NCBI GenBank assembly: GCA_017617525.1 | Contig: JAFZWA010000029.1 | Span: forward strand, 1 to 64,000 | DNA: 64,000 nt | DNA from: Clostridiales bacterium | GTDB taxonomy: Bacteria; Bacillota; Clostridia; Saccharofermentanales; Saccharofermentanaceae | Direction: 5' to 3' | Part shown: positions 7,978 to 17,728 of the stretch, piece after piece | Numbering within the stretch: the stretch's first letter is position 1 | Layout of the letters: every line of letters starts with the position of its first letter | Program-made: the position numbers and the translations under genes | Notes under the pieces: model-generated | What the model saw: only the letters and a program-made list of their open reading frames with translations | What the model was told of the DNA's origin: nothing | Databases searched by the model: none

Positions 7978-8024
7978 CTGAATTATCCATTTTTACGTCA
8001 ATAGTGTAAAATGAACAGGAAAGA

Positions 8025-8057
8025 AGGAGCCCTTCATTCGATGGGCTCCTGTTTCTT
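8025..8057 (+). terminator. Probable terminator of the bacteriocin operon
   Basis: AGGAGCCC pairs with GGGCTCCT over a 10-nt loop, followed by GTTTCTT. The T tract is interrupted, so strength is uncertain. Confidence 0.6.
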
Positions 8058-8083
8058 AAAAACGAGATGCTAGGAGACGGAAG

Positions 8084-8833
8084 ATGACAAGGCTGTTTCT
8101 GGATGAAGCCATACCGAAAACGCAGGAGACTTGGGAGATCACGGGAGATTCCGCCCGTTACCTCAATGACGTCCTTCGTATGCGCGTCGGCGAGGAGCTG
8201 ATCCTCTGCGACATCGATCGTATCGATCATGTCTGCTCGATTGTTTCTTCTGCAAAAGGACTTGTCGCCGTTTCCATCCGTGACCGACATCCGAACGGAA
8301 ATGAGCCGAAGTTTTCTGCCACCGTCTATCAGGGCCTTGCCAAAGGCGAGAGGATGGACCTTTCGATCCAGAAGTCCGTGGAGCTCGGCGCTTCGAGATA
8401 TGTGCCGACCGCGTGCTCCCGTTCGATCGTGAAGATCAAATCGGGCGGAAAAGAAGGAAAGACCGACCGCTGGCAGGCGATCGCGCTTGAAGCCGCGAGA
8501 CAGTGCGGCCGAGGCATCGTTCCCGAGGTCACGCCTCCGATAGACTTAAAGACGGCGCTTTCCGACGCGAAGGAAAACTGCGACCTGGTGCTTTTCCCGT
8601 GGGAAGAGGAAAAAGAGGGAAGCCTCGGAAAGATCCTTTCTTCACTGGATTTCGAAAAGCACCCGAAGATCGGCATCTTCATCGGCCCGGAAGGCGGTTT
8701 TGCCGAGGAAGAAGCGAAGATGGCGGAAGAAATGGGCGCGAAGCTCGTGACCTTGGGAAAACGCATCCTCCGCACCGAGACGGCGGCTCCCGCGGTCCTC
8801 GCGATGCTGGTCTACCACAGCGAACTTTTGTGA
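8084..8833 (+). CDS. rsmE: 16S rRNA (uracil(1498)-N(3))-methyltransferase
   Basis: A 249-residue SPOUT methyltransferase of normal family length. It has an N-terminal PUA-like domain (MTRLFLDEAIP, HYLNDVLRMRVGE-type strand) and the C-terminal trefoil-knot motifs IFIGPEGGFAEEE and LGKRILRTETAAPAVL, which bind S-adenosylmethionine. It modifies U1498 of the small-subunit rRNA. AGGAGA precedes the ATG. Two copies of the dispersed 9-mer lie inside it (8588, 8654), in different reading frames. Confidence 0.95.
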   Translation: MTRLFLDEAIPKTQETWEITGDSARYLNDVLRMRVGEELILCDIDRIDHVCSIVSSAKGLVAVSIRDRHPNGNEPKFSATVYQGLAKGERMDLSIQKSVELGASRYVPTACSRSIVKIKSGGKEGKTDRWQAIALEAARQCGRGIVPEVTPPIDLKTALSDAKENCDLVLFPWEEEKEGSLGKILSSLDFEKHPKIGIFIGPEGGFAEEEAKMAEEMGAKLVTLGKRILRTETAAPAVLAMLVYHSELL

Positions 8834-8889
8834 GCGTGCGAAAAAGCCGAAAATTCGGCTCTGACCTGTCGAAAAGCACCTTTTTGATG

Positions 8890-8895
8890 TATAAT
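8890..8895 (+). promoter_or_regulatory. -10 element of the hisS promoter
   Basis: A perfect TATAAT lies 33 bp before the hisS start. No good -35 is visible at 17 bp; that stretch is occupied by a copy of the GAAAAGCAC motif (8871-8879). Confidence 0.45.
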
Positions 8896-8927
8896 AAGAT
8901 GTTTAATGGTTTTTAGGAGAGAGAAAT

Positions 8928-10190
8928 ATGAAATACAGTTGTCAGAAGGGCACGAAAGATATCCTGCCCGAAGAGATCTACAAATGGCAGAAAGCGGAGC
9001 GTGCTTTTGCCGAAGTATGCGAAAGCTACGGATATAACGAGATCCGCATCCCGACTTTTGAGCAGACCGATCTTTTCCAGAGATCCGTCGGCGACACGAC
9101 CGACGTCGTTCAAAAGGAAATGTACACATTCGAAGATAAGGGCGGCCGTTCCATCACGCTTCGTCCGGAAGGCACCGCGGGTGTCGTTCGAAGCTTCGTC
9201 GAGAACGGCATGAGCTCACTGCCGAGCCCGGTCCGCCTTTTCTATAACATCACGGCTTTCCGCTATGAAAAGATGCAGAAGGGCCGCTACAGAGAATTCC
9301 ACCAGTTCGGCCTCGAGGCTTTCGGTGCCGAGGGACCGGCGATCGACGCGGAGATCATCAGCATCCTCGTTGCTTTCTTCGAGAAGATGGGCTTGAAAAA
9401 GACCAAGCTCTGCATCAACAGCATCGGATGTCCGACATGCCGCGCCGAGTACAATAAGATCCTGAAGGATTATTTCCGTCCGCACCTCTCCGAGATGTGT
9501 GAGGACTGCCAGTCTCGTTTTGAGAAGAATCCGCTCCGCATGATCGACTGTAAGGAAGAAAAGTGCGGTGCCATCGCGGCTTCCGCTCCGAGACTGATCG
9601 ATTATCTCTGCGATGACTGTAAGGCACACTTCGAGGGCCTGAAGGCAAACCTCGAGGCTTTGGGCATCAACTACACGATCGATTCCGGTATCGTAAGAGG
9701 CCTGGATTACTACACAAGAACGGTATTCGAGTTTAAGTCCGAAAACGTCGGTTCGCAGGGTACGATCTGCGGCGGCGGCCGTTACGACGGACTCGTTTCC
9801 GAGATCGGCGGACAGCCGACTCCGGGTATCGGATTTGCCATGGGCGCCGAGCGTTTCCTCCTCGAGATGGAAGCACAGGGTATCGAGATCGAAAAGGACC
9901 AGAAGGTCCAGCTTTATATCGCGAATCTGTCGCCTGAGACACAGATCGAAGCGCAGAAACTGGCTTTCGGACTGAGAAAGCAGAGCATCGGCTGTGAGAT
10001 CGACCTGATGGGAAGATCTTTCCGCGCGCAGATGAAGTATGCCGGTAAGACCGGTATCCCGTTCCTGCTCGTTCTCGGTGATGACGAGATCTCTTCCGGT
10101 AAGGCAAAGCTCAAGGCGATGGCCGACGGAACGGAAAAGGAGATCGCGCTTACCGATCTCGCAGACGCGATCCGCGGCTGGAATAAGTAA
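8928..10190 (+). CDS. hisS: Histidine--tRNA ligase
   Basis: A 420-residue class II synthetase. It begins with the family hallmark KGTKDILPEE and has motif 2 around FRYEKMQKGRYREFHQFG, the histidine-specific loop GLDYYTRTVFEF, and the motif 3 region GIGFAMGAERFLLEME. A C-terminal anticodon-binding domain follows (VQLYIANLSPETQIEA). The length is normal. GGAGAG precedes the ATG. There is no T-box leader in the 94 bp upstream. Confidence 0.97.
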   Translation: MKYSCQKGTKDILPEEIYKWQKAERAFAEVCESYGYNEIRIPTFEQTDLFQRSVGDTTDVVQKEMYTFEDKGGRSITLRPEGTAGVVRSFVENGMSSLPSPVRLFYNITAFRYEKMQKGRYREFHQFGLEAFGAEGPAIDAEIISILVAFFEKMGLKKTKLCINSIGCPTCRAEYNKILKDYFRPHLSEMCEDCQSRFEKNPLRMIDCKEEKCGAIAASAPRLIDYLCDDCKAHFEGLKANLEALGINYTIDSGIVRGLDYYTRTVFEFKSENVGSQGTICGGGRYDGLVSEIGGQPTPGIGFAMGAERFLLEMEAQGIEIEKDQKVQLYIANLSPETQIEAQKLAFGLRKQSIGCEIDLMGRSFRAQMKYAGKTGIPFLLVLGDDEISSGKAKLKAMADGTEKEIALTDLADAIRGWNK

Positions 10191-10260
10191 GGAAAAGTCG
10201 GAGTCGGGGCATCAACCTCGCTCCTTCTAAAATACGTACAGACACTGTCTGGAGGTACGG

Positions 10261-11475
10261 ATGAAAAAACACGATAGAGACAGACAATTGAATAAAGAAC
10301 CGAAGGAGATCCTCGATGAGGTCTCCGAGGTAAAGGAAACTGTTGATGAGGCTGCTGAAGAAGTGACTGAGTCTGCAGAAGATTCCGTAGAGGAGATCGC
10401 TGAGGCGGCGGAAGAATCCGTTGAGGAAGCTGCTGAGGCTGCAGAAGATGTTGCCGAGACCGCTGAAGAGGTAGTCGAAGAAGTCAATGACCTTACCGAT
10501 AAAGACGAAGTGGAAAGTGCTTTTGAAGCGGAAGCATCCGACGACGTAGTGCTCCAGGGCGCGATCCTTCTGGAGACCGCTGACGCGGACGCAGATGAAA
10601 TCCCTGAAAACGTCCCTGTAGAAGACGCTACAGAGACTTTTACAGAGACTTCTGACGAAGAAAGTGAAAAAATCCCTGTAAGTGTCCCTGTAGAAGACCC
10701 TACAGAGACTTTTACAGAGACTTCTGACGAAGAGAAATCAGAAGAAGCGGAATCCGATGAGGAAACTGCTGATTCCGAAGAGGAAAAGGACGAAGAAGAT
10801 TCTGACGAAGAGTCCGATAAGGACGAAGAAGACGCTGAAGAAGAGTCCGAAGATGATTCCGACGACGAAGATGAAGACGAAGATGAAGACGAGGAAAAGG
10901 ATAAGGAAGAGTCCGAGAAAGAAAAGAGCGCGCTCTACATGTTCTTCGACACGATCAAGTTCGTGGCGATCGGCCTTCTGATCGGTATCCTGCTCGTTGT
11001 ATTCGTAGTTCAGAGAAACGACGTTTACGGTAGCTCCATGGAGCCGACGCTCCACACGGGCGACGCGGTATTTGTTGAGATGATCTCCGTTTATACCGGA
11101 AACTTCAGCCGCGGCGACATCATCACGATCGACGCCAAAGGCATGGATGGCTATGCGCACGAGGAGAACCTCATCAAGAGGATCGTCGGACTTCCGGGCG
11201 AAACCATTAAGATCGCTGACGGTCTGGTCTACATCAACGGCGAGCTCCTTGACGAGTCCGATTACCTCCCGGCAGGCACGATGACATACGTCGGCGCCGA
11301 GGGACAGGCAAGAGGATACGACGAGGTCACACTCGGACCTGACGAGTATTACTGCATGGGCGATAACAGAGGCGGCAGTAACGACAGCCGCAGAATGGGA
11401 CCTTTCAAGAAGAGCCAGATCGACGCGAAAGTCCTGATGCGTATCTACCCGTTCAACAAAATGAAATTCTTCTAA
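10261..11475 (+). CDS. lepB: Signal peptidase I with long acidic N-terminal extension
   Basis: A 404-residue protein. The last ~185 residues are a normal type I signal peptidase: a membrane anchor near 230-250, catalytic Ser259 (GSSMEPTL), the Lys306 region (LIKRIVGLPGE) and the GDNRGGSNDSR box. The first ~215 residues are an unusual cytoplasmic tail of Glu, Asp, Ser and Ala, containing a duplicated 24-residue unit (VPVEDxTETFTETSDEE) and then almost pure acidic sequence. The enzyme cuts Sec and Tat signal peptides, such as those of the bacteriocin precursors nearby. The tail probably does not affect catalysis; its job is unknown. Confidence 0.93.
   Translation: MKKHDRDRQLNKEPKEILDEVSEVKETVDEAAEEVTESAEDSVEEIAEAAEESVEEAAEAAEDVAETAEEVVEEVNDLTDKDEVESAFEAEASDDVVLQGAILLETADADADEIPENVPVEDATETFTETSDEESEKIPVSVPVEDPTETFTETSDEEKSEEAESDEETADSEEEKDEEDSDEESDKDEEDAEEESEDDSDDEDEDEDEDEEKDKEESEKEKSALYMFFDTIKFVAIGLLIGILLVVFVVQRNDVYGSSMEPTLHTGDAVFVEMISVYTGNFSRGDIITIDAKGMDGYAHEENLIKRIVGLPGETIKIADGLVYINGELLDESDYLPAGTMTYVGAEGQARGYDEVTLGPDEYYCMGDNRGGSNDSRRMGPFKKSQIDAKVLMRIYPFNKMKFF
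10598..10733 (+). repeat. 72-bp direct repeat (two copies) inside lepB
   Basis: Copies start at 10598 and 10670 and encode the doubled PVEDxTETFTETSDEE unit. Each contains the near-palindrome CCTGTAGAAGACSCTACAGAG, so the DNA can form a small hairpin. The words CTGTAGAAG and TACAGAGACTTTT are shared with the non-coding tandem repeat at 51141-51390. Confidence 0.7.
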
Positions 11476-11497
11476 GTAGAAAGCAACAAGAAAAGAC

Positions 11498-13306
11498 ATG
11501 GAAAGACAGGAAAAAATACGTAACTTCTGCATCGTAGCCCACATCGACCACGGCAAAAGCACTTTGGCTGACCGCCTGATCGAGAATACGGGTGTCGTTG
11601 AATCTCGTGAGATGCAGAACCAGATCCTCGACAATATGGATATCGAGCGTGAGCGCGGTATCACGATCAAATCCCAGTCCACGAGACTTCTTTATAAGGC
11701 CAAGGACGGGGAAGAATACATCTTAAATCTCATCGACACGCCCGGCCACGTTGACTTTAACTATGAAGTTTCCCGAAGCCTGGCTGCTTGCGATGGCGCG
11801 ATCCTGATCGTTGACGCGGCACAGGGCATCGAAGCGCAGACGCTGGCAAACGCTTATCTCGCGGTCGACGCGAACCTCGAGATCCTGCCGGTCATCAACA
11901 AGATCGACCTTCCTTCCGCGCAGCCGGAAGAAGTAAAGAAGGAGATCGAAGACGTAATCGGCCTGGACGCTTCCGAAGCGCCTCTTATTTCCGCGAAGAA
12001 CAATACCGGCATCGATGAGGTCCTCGAGGGCATCGTCAAGTTTCTGCCGCCGCCGAGCGGAGAGGAGAACAAGCCGCTTAGAGCCCTGATCTTCGACTCG
12101 AAGTACGATCCGTATAAGGGCGTTATCGTAAACGTGCGTGTCAAAGAAGGCTCCGTAAAACTCGGTGATAAGATCCGAATGATGAATACCGGCGCGGAGT
12201 TCGTAGTCACAGAACTCGGATACTTCCATCCGGGTGAGTTCGTTCCGTCGAAAGCACTTCTTACTGGTGAGGTTGGTTACATCTGCGCGTCCATTAAAAA
12301 CGTAAGAGATACCGCTCCGGGCGATACCGTCACACTTGCGGACGATCCGGCGGAAGAGCCGCTTACCGGTTATAAGCCGATCCAGCAGATGGTATTCTGC
12401 GGACTCTATCCAGTAGATGGCGCGAAGTATCCGGATCTCCGTGACGCGCTCGAAAAGCTCCAGCTCAACGACGCGGCACTTTCTTTTGAAGCGGAGACTT
12501 CTGCCGCTTTGGGATTTGGTTTCCGTTGCGGTTTCTTGGGACTTCTTCACTATGAAGTTATTCAGGAAAGACTTGAAAGAGAGTTCAATCTCGACCTCAT
12601 TTCGACCGCGCCTTCTGTAGTCTATAAGGTTTACACGACCGCAGGTGAAGTCATCCGTATGGATAACCCGACGAATATGCCGGATCCGGCGGAGATCGAT
12701 TACATGGAGGAACCGATCGTTAAGGCGACGATCATGACGCCGAAAGAATATGTCGGTAACCTCATGGAGCTCTGTCAGGATCGCCGCGGCGAATACATCA
12801 ACATGGAATACATGGACGACATCCGCGTCATGCTCCACTATAAGATGCCGCTGAATGAGATCATCTACGACTTCTTCGACGCATTGAAGTCCAGAACGAG
12901 AGGCTACGGCTCGCTTGACTATGAGCTGGAAGGCTACCAGAAGAGCGACCTCGTCAAACTCGATATCCTCTTAAACGGCGATATCGTCGACGCGCTGTCG
13001 TTTATCGTACATAAGGACAAGGCGTATGCCCGTGGCCGCAAGATGACGGAGAAACTGAAAGAGAATATCCCGAGACAGCAGTTCGAGGTCCCGGTACAGG
13101 CTGCTATCGGCGGCAAGGTCATCGCCCGTGAGACGATCAGAGCTTTCCGAAAGGACGTACTTGCCAAGTGCTACGGCGGTGATATCACACGTAAGAAGAA
13201 ACTTCTCGAAAAGCAGAAGGAAGGTAAGAAGCGCATGCGTCAGGTAGGTTCTGTCGAAGTGCCGCAGGAAGCCTTCATGAGCGTATTAAGACTCGACGAA
13301 GACTGA
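11498..13306 (+). CDS. lepA: Elongation factor 4 (LepA)
   Basis: A 602-residue translational GTPase of family length. The G motifs are [21 protein letters not shown] and NKIDLP, and the C-terminal LepA-specific domain contains GYGSLDYE and [10 protein letters not shown]. It back-translocates or remodels stalled ribosomes. It lies 22 nt downstream of lepB, as in many bacteria, so the two are probably cotranscribed. The stop codon directly abuts the stop of the convergent alarmone synthetase gene, with no base in between. Confidence 0.97.
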   Translation: MERQEKIRNFCIVAHIDHGKSTLADRLIENTGVVESREMQNQILDNMDIERERGITIKSQSTRLLYKAKDGEEYILNLIDTPGHVDFNYEVSRSLAACDGAILIVDAAQGIEAQTLANAYLAVDANLEILPVINKIDLPSAQPEEVKKEIEDVIGLDASEAPLISAKNNTGIDEVLEGIVKFLPPPSGEENKPLRALIFDSKYDPYKGVIVNVRVKEGSVKLGDKIRMMNTGAEFVVTELGYFHPGEFVPSKALLTGEVGYICASIKNVRDTAPGDTVTLADDPAEEPLTGYKPIQQMVFCGLYPVDGAKYPDLRDALEKLQLNDAALSFEAETSAALGFGFRCGFLGLLHYEVIQERLEREFNLDLISTAPSVVYKVYTTAGEVIRMDNPTNMPDPAEIDYMEEPIVKATIMTPKEYVGNLMELCQDRRGEYINMEYMDDIRVMLHYKMPLNEIIYDFFDALKSRTRGYGSLDYELEGYQKSDLVKLDILLNGDIVDALSFIVHKDKAYARGRKMTEKLKENIPRQQFEVPVQAAIGGKVIARETIRAFRKDVLAKCYGGDITRKKKLLEKQKEGKKRMRQVGSVEVPQEAFMSVLRLDED

Positions 13307-14080
13307 TTATTCTTCAGTAAACCCGGGGAACGACGTGTCCTTCGGGTTCTCTTCGTTATAAGTGACGATCTCGTTTCGAACGGCCTGCATGCGAAGATCG
13401 AGTTCTTCGATCCTTTCGGCGCAATTACGAAGTTCGTCGGCCAGTACCTGTGCACGCTCCGGCGGCAGATCGTGCTTGTAGTGGAGCTTGTGCTCGAGAC
13501 TTGCCCAGAAATCCATCGCGATCGTTCGAAACTGCACTTCGACTTTCATATTCCGCTTCTCGTCCTTAAGGAAGATCGGTACCTCGACGATCAGGTGAAG
13601 GCTTCTGTATCCGCTCGGCTTTGGATCCTTGATATAGTCCTTTCGTGCGATCAGGGTGATATCGTCCTGCGCGAGAAATGCGTTTGCCAGTTCGTAGATG
13701 TCGTCCGGGAAAGAGCATATAACGCGCACACCGGCGATGTCGTTGATTTTCTCTTCGATCGACTCAAGGTTCAAAGGCAGGTGCTTTCTGCGTATCTTAC
13801 GAAGAAGGCTGTCGACGGACTTAACACGTGATTTGATGCTCTCGATCGGGTTTCTTTCCAGATCGACGGAAAGCGACTCGTCGAGGACTTTAAACTTCGT
13901 CTCGACTTCCATGATCGCGCACTGATAGTAGGCAAACATCCTGTCGATCGGCTTGGTATTTTCTTCCACGAAATCGAGAAACTGATCGGACATCAGGTTC
14001 TCCCGGACGAAATCCTCGTGGACTGGTGATAGCGTATTTTCAAGGCCCACAGGGAAGAGGGCGTTATCTTCGTTATTCAT
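13307..14080 (-). CDS. Small alarmone synthetase (RelQ/YjbM-like GTP pyrophosphokinase)
   Basis: A 257-residue single-domain (p)ppGpp synthetase with no hydrolase, TGS or ACT domain. RelA/SpoT synthetase motifs are present: SIKSRVKSVDSLLRKI, the DIAGVRVICSFPDDIY metal-binding stretch, KDYIKDPKPSGYRSLHL, and EVQFRTIAMDFWASLEHK. By family it makes (p)ppGpp from GTP or GDP under envelope or other stress, in the cytoplasm. It is transcribed against lepA. A perfect inverted repeat lies just upstream of its ribosome site. Confidence 0.9.
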   Translation of the reverse strand: MNNEDNALFPVGLENTLSPVHEDFVRENLMSDQFLDFVEENTKPIDRMFAYYQCAIMEVETKFKVLDESLSVDLERNPIESIKSRVKSVDSLLRKIRRKHLPLNLESIEEKINDIAGVRVICSFPDDIYELANAFLAQDDITLIARKDYIKDPKPSGYRSLHLIVEVPIFLKDEKRNMKVEVQFRTIAMDFWASLEHKLHYKHDLPPERAQVLADELRNCAERIEELDLRMQAVRNEIVTYNEENPKDTSFPGFTEE

Positions 14081-14104
14081 ATTCGGGTCTCCTTATAAGA
14101 AGAT

Positions 14105-14127
14105 GAAACAAAAAGCCTTTTTGTTTC
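14105..14127. other. Perfect inverted repeat upstream of the alarmone synthetase
   Basis: GAAACAAAAA pairs with TTTTTGTTTC around GCC, between two divergent genes and about 15 bp before the ribosome site of the minus-strand gene. It could be a leader hairpin or an operator. Confidence 0.4.
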
Positions 14128-14268
14128 GTCATATAGATGTATTTTAATACAAAGCATGGTCTCATTTACTAAGAGAATGTAAAGATTTCAAGAGAAAATA
14201 CCGCCGAACTAATTGGTTTAGATAGGGAAAAGTGATACTATAAGAGTATTATTTTGGAGGTAAGGGTT

Positions 14269-14988
14269 ATGAAGAAACTGATCTCAGCCGTAATGATCAC
14301 GGCAATGATGCTGAGTGTGTCGGGGTGCTTCCTTTCTAAGGGAAACCAGTACGCTAAAGAGAAGAAAAAAGTATTCAACGCAGCGGAAAAGGTTTGCGGA
14401 GCAAGTGAACTGTCCGAGGATGAGAAAGAAGAACTCCTTGAAATGGCAGACACCATAGATAGTCTCGCTAAATATGATTCGGAAGCTCTGAGTGAAGGTT
14501 TTTGTGTTGAATTGAACAAAGATGATCTGGAAAATCTGCAAAACGCCGATGAACTCAAGGAAGGATCGAGTCTGTCGGAAGTGGATGTTGATCCCGAACA
14601 GCTGGACAATATGTATACGTTCATCAAGAAGGTAGATGACGATATGGTATTCTCGGTCGTTATGGATTTTGAAGATAAGGATACTTGCGAAGCAACTTTT
14701 GACGGAGTGAAATCCACGTTTAAGAAAACGATCACCGTGGTAAAGGTCGCAGGCGCAAAAGAAGGTGGCGTTAAGGCTGATTCCGCGAATGGAAAAAAGG
14801 ACTATACCTTCGTCGTTCTGCAGGAAGAGGAGAACAAGCTCATGGCCGTCTATATTCAGTACGCGGGCGACACGATCACAATGACCACATATTCGGGCGC
14901 TCCGGAAACCGATCTTTTCGACGAGTTCTGTGAATTCCAGGATGAAGCAGGTTTCGGCCCTGTAGGCGATATGGTAGATAATTTGTAA
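14269..14988 (+). CDS. Lipoprotein, paralogue of the next gene
   Basis: A 239-residue protein with a type II signal peptide (MKKLISAVMITAMMLSVSGC; lipid-modified Cys at 20), so it is anchored outside the cell membrane. The remainder is hydrophilic, acidic and helix-rich, with no known catalytic motif. It aligns with the next gene over KKxFNAAEKVC, ...DPEQLDNMYTF and the C-terminal LFDEFCEFQDEAGF region. The ATG at 14269 follows TTGGAGG; an upstream in-frame ATG lies inside the ribosome site. Function unknown. Confidence 0.8.
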   Translation: MKKLISAVMITAMMLSVSGCFLSKGNQYAKEKKKVFNAAEKVCGASELSEDEKEELLEMADTIDSLAKYDSEALSEGFCVELNKDDLENLQNADELKEGSSLSEVDVDPEQLDNMYTFIKKVDDDMVFSVVMDFEDKDTCEATFDGVKSTFKKTITVVKVAGAKEGGVKADSANGKKDYTFVVLQEEENKLMAVYIQYAGDTITMTTYSGAPETDLFDEFCEFQDEAGFGPVGDMVDNL

Positions 14989-15023
14989 AACCAAACCAAA
15001 CACATTTTTAGGAGGGATAGAAA

Positions 15024-15701
15024 ATGAAAAAGGTTTTATCAGTAGTAATGGTCTTTGCCATGATGGCAAGCCTGGCAGCATGCGGAAGCGGAAGCAAGTT
15101 CTCCAAGCACCAGAAGAAGAACATCAAGGCGGCAGAAGAAGCTTGCGACGCAAGTGAAGGTTCGTCCAAGCAGAAGAAAAAGTTCGTAAAGAACTCCACC
15201 GATAAAGATTTCTACGAAGACGGTGTGTACTTCACGTTTGAACCGGATGAACTCGAAGACGTAGCGGATAGCGGCAATACGTTTGAAGGAACGGATGTTG
15301 AGTCGGATCAGCTCACCAATATGTTCGTATTCAGAAAGACCATCAATGATGATGACAGTGCCGTGTACTCTATCGTTATGGAGTTGGACACTAAGGATGC
15401 AGCCGAAGAGGTATTTGAATCTGTTACAGGCAGGTACACCAAGACAGAGAAGTCGCTGAAGAAGGCTGCAAAACAGGGTGATATCGAATATGCTGTCGAT
15501 GGCTCGGATACCGAGTATTCTCTCATCGCGATCAACAATGATGAGGAAGAAGTAATGTCCGCTTATACAAAACTCGACGGTAAAGTAATCGTTATGGTCG
15601 CTTACGAAGGATCTGATGATTCAGATCTTCTCGATGAGTACTACGAGTACATGAGCGTAGCCGGTTATACGGACATGGAAGCGCTCCTTGAGGAGGCCTG
15701 A
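15024..15701 (+). CDS. Lipoprotein, paralogue of the preceding gene
   Basis: A 225-residue protein with lipobox SLAAC (Cys21). It shares the pattern of the upstream lipoprotein: KKNIKAAEEACDAS, VESDQLTNMFVF and LLDEYYEYMSVAGY. It is separated from it by 35 nt with its own strong AGGAGGG, so the pair is a tandem duplication transcribed together. It is very rich in Asp, Glu and Ser. No recognised domain. Confidence 0.8.
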   Translation: MKKVLSVVMVFAMMASLAACGSGSKFSKHQKKNIKAAEEACDASEGSSKQKKKFVKNSTDKDFYEDGVYFTFEPDELEDVADSGNTFEGTDVESDQLTNMFVFRKTINDDDSAVYSIVMELDTKDAAEEVFESVTGRYTKTEKSLKKAAKQGDIEYAVDGSDTEYSLIAINNDEEEVMSAYTKLDGKVIVMVAYEGSDDSDLLDEYYEYMSVAGYTDMEALLEEA

Positions 15702-15734
15702 TCTGGCGCCTTTGCGGGTAATTCCGAAAGAAGA

Positions 15735-16427
15735 TCAGAACTTGCACTTCTGAAGCATCAGCACGACTTTGGTGCGGTCGTGTTCGCCGAGCTTATCGTA
15801 GATCGTCGACACATAGTTTTTCACCGTGCCTTCGCTGATGTAAAGGATCGAAGCGATCTGAGAGTTGGTACATCCCTCTGAGATCAAACGACAGATTTCT
15901 TTTTCACGGTCGGTCATTCCGTAATCGGAAAGATCGACCGTTTTTTCTTTTTCAAAAGCACCGTTCGACGCGCCTTTGTTCGCCTCGGAAGGTGCTTTTT
16001 CCGTAGTACCGATCGCGAGCATACTGTTAAGCTTCTGCATGACTTTTAAGTCCAGAACGCTCTGGCCGTTTAATGCCTGGGAGATCGCGCTAAGGATCGC
16101 GTCTTTTCCGGAGTCCTTGAGGATGTAACCGCAGGCACCGCCCGCGATCGCGTGCGAGATGCTGTTTTCATCGTAGAAGGTGGTCAGCACGATGATCTTA
16201 ATGTCCGGGTACTCGGTGTGGACCTTCGGGATCAGCTCTATGCCGCCCATACCGGGCATATTGAGGTCGACGAGCATCAAGTCGGGAACTTCCTTAGTAA
16301 GAAGCTCCAAAGCCTCTACGCCGTTTCCTGCCTTGCCTGTGACGGTGTAATCACCGGACAGCGAAAGGATGATCTCCAGGCTCTCGAGAAGTAATGGCTC
16401 GTCGTCCACCAGAAGTATCTTTGTCAT
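15735..16427 (-). CDS. NarL/FixJ-type response regulator
   Basis: A 230-residue regulator. The receiver domain has DDE at 8-10 and phospho-acceptor Asp54 (LVDLNMPGM). It is joined to a LuxR-type helix-turn-helix (MTDREKEICRLISEGCTNSQIASIL...GTVKNYVSTIYDKLG) by a long Ser/Glu/Lys-rich linker. It is the partner of the kinase just upstream, which overlaps it by four bases. Target genes are not evident; the adjacent lipoproteins are candidates only by position. Confidence 0.93.
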   Translation of the reverse strand: MTKILLVDDEPLLLESLEIILSLSGDYTVTGKAGNGVEALELLTKEVPDLMLVDLNMPGMGGIELIPKVHTEYPDIKIIVLTTFYDENSISHAIAGGACGYILKDSGKDAILSAISQALNGQSVLDLKVMQKLNSMLAIGTTEKAPSEANKGASNGAFEKEKTVDLSDYGMTDREKEICRLISEGCTNSQIASILYISEGTVKNYVSTIYDKLGEHDRTKVVLMLQKCKF

Positions 16428-17629
16428 GTATTTCCCCCTTCAAACGGTAGTGACAGATCGACGGTAAATCCGTCCACGCTGTCTATGTCGAAACTGCCGC
16501 CGCAGCTTTGCGTATAATCTCTGATCTTGCGAAGACCGAAGCCGTTCGCCAGTCTAAGCTTTTTCTCGTTAAGTGAAATATCGCCCCAGCCCGATCCGTT
16601 GTCCTGCACGCGAAGTCGGATGTGGCCGGTATCAAGTATGAACGTGATGACGAAAAGGTCGGCCTTTCCGTGCTTGACGCCGTTTGTGAGAAGCTCGGAA
16701 AGAGAAGAGGATAGAAACGACGCGGTCTGGATCGGGATCCTCGCGTCCGGGTGCTCCTGCTTAAAGTTGTGATAGATCTTGATGGCGGTGTCGCTCTTAA
16801 ACTCGTCAGTCATCTTTTCCAGAGACAGCAGGTAGTCGGCGGTTCCGATGCAGTCGTCCTCGGCATCGAGCGTTCTGACCACACTTCGGACCGAAGAGAT
16901 CGCCTCATGTACGCGCGAATTCGCCGCGTCGATCTTTTCCAGTGCTTTATCCTGATCGGAAGGAACGAGAAGCGTCGCCGCGTCAAGGGTAACGGTCGCC
17001 GCGGAAAGCGTATGTCCGACGTAGTTATGGATATCTCTCGAAATGCGCTCTCGCTCTTCAAGTCTTGCGTTGTTTTCGTTGATCTTCTGGTTCTTGGCGA
17101 TCTCCTCACGAAGGCTCCTCTGCTCGAGCGCCTCGACCGCCGCGGCCGTCAGCGCCTGGTTGAGCTTGGCCTGCGTCGAAACGATGTTGTTGTAAATGTA
17201 AAGAACGATCAGCCAGAACAAGAAAACCGCTACCGTGAACCCGATATAAAGGATCGCCGTAACCGCGTCCGGACGGACGTTTACGATATGAAGAGTAGTG
17301 GCGCCGAATGAAAGAACGAAGCAGATTGCCCGAAGGATCTTCTTATGGTTAATGACCGCGACCGAAACGGCAGGCATCGCAAGGGCTCCCACGAACCATC
17401 TGGGAAGAAGGATGACCGCTGCGATCTCAAGAAGTATCAAAGCTATCGAGAAGCACTTTTTCGAAACGCCATCGAGAAAACAGGAGAGGTTCAGAAGAAT
17501 CAGGCTCCCCGCGAAAAACGCGGCCGCGGCAAAGGGATTGCACAAAAGAAGCAGCGCCACGCTCTGACCGGTCAAAGCCAGCATGGCACAGTACCACATG
17601 ATGCGGTTTTCCTGTGAATCGATCTGCAC
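16424..17629 (-). CDS. DesK/NarX-type sensor histidine kinase
   Basis: A 401-residue protein with about five hydrophobic segments over residues 13-150, a coiled linker, and a HisKA_3 dimerisation domain with the phosphorylated His201 (ERISRDIHNYVGHTL). A compact ATPase domain follows (ELLTNGVKHGKA, DNGSGWGD, NGFGLRKI). There is no separate sensing domain, so the signal is probably sensed in or at the membrane. It is first in a two-gene operon with the response regulator. A TATAAT-like box on the minus strand is present near 17661. Confidence 0.9.
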   Translation of the reverse strand: MQIDSQENRIMWYCAMLALTGQSVALLLLCNPFAAAAFFAGSLILLNLSCFLDGVSKKCFSIALILLEIAAVILLPRWFVGALAMPAVSVAVINHKKILRAICFVLSFGATTLHIVNVRPDAVTAILYIGFTVAVFLFWLIVLYIYNNIVSTQAKLNQALTAAAVEALEQRSLREEIAKNQKINENNARLEERERISRDIHNYVGHTLSAATVTLDAATLLVPSDQDKALEKIDAANSRVHEAISSVRSVVRTLDAEDDCIGTADYLLSLEKMTDEFKSDTAIKIYHNFKQEHPDARIPIQTASFLSSSLSELLTNGVKHGKADLFVITFILDTGHIRLRVQDNGSGWGDISLNEKKLRLANGFGLRKIRDYTQSCGGSFDIDSVDGFTVDLSLPFEGGNT

Positions 17630-17728
17630 GAAACGTCCCCCTGAATGATCTTCTTTCCCTATTATACTACTTTCGAAGTTCGCCTCTAGAAGAGTGCTCG
17701 TCGCCCACCGGAAGAAACCACTTCCAGT

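Noticed and set aside
10741-10922. Acidic tail of lepB as a separate gene or frameshift
   Set aside because: The frame is continuous with the peptidase and no start codon or ribosome site lies at the junction.
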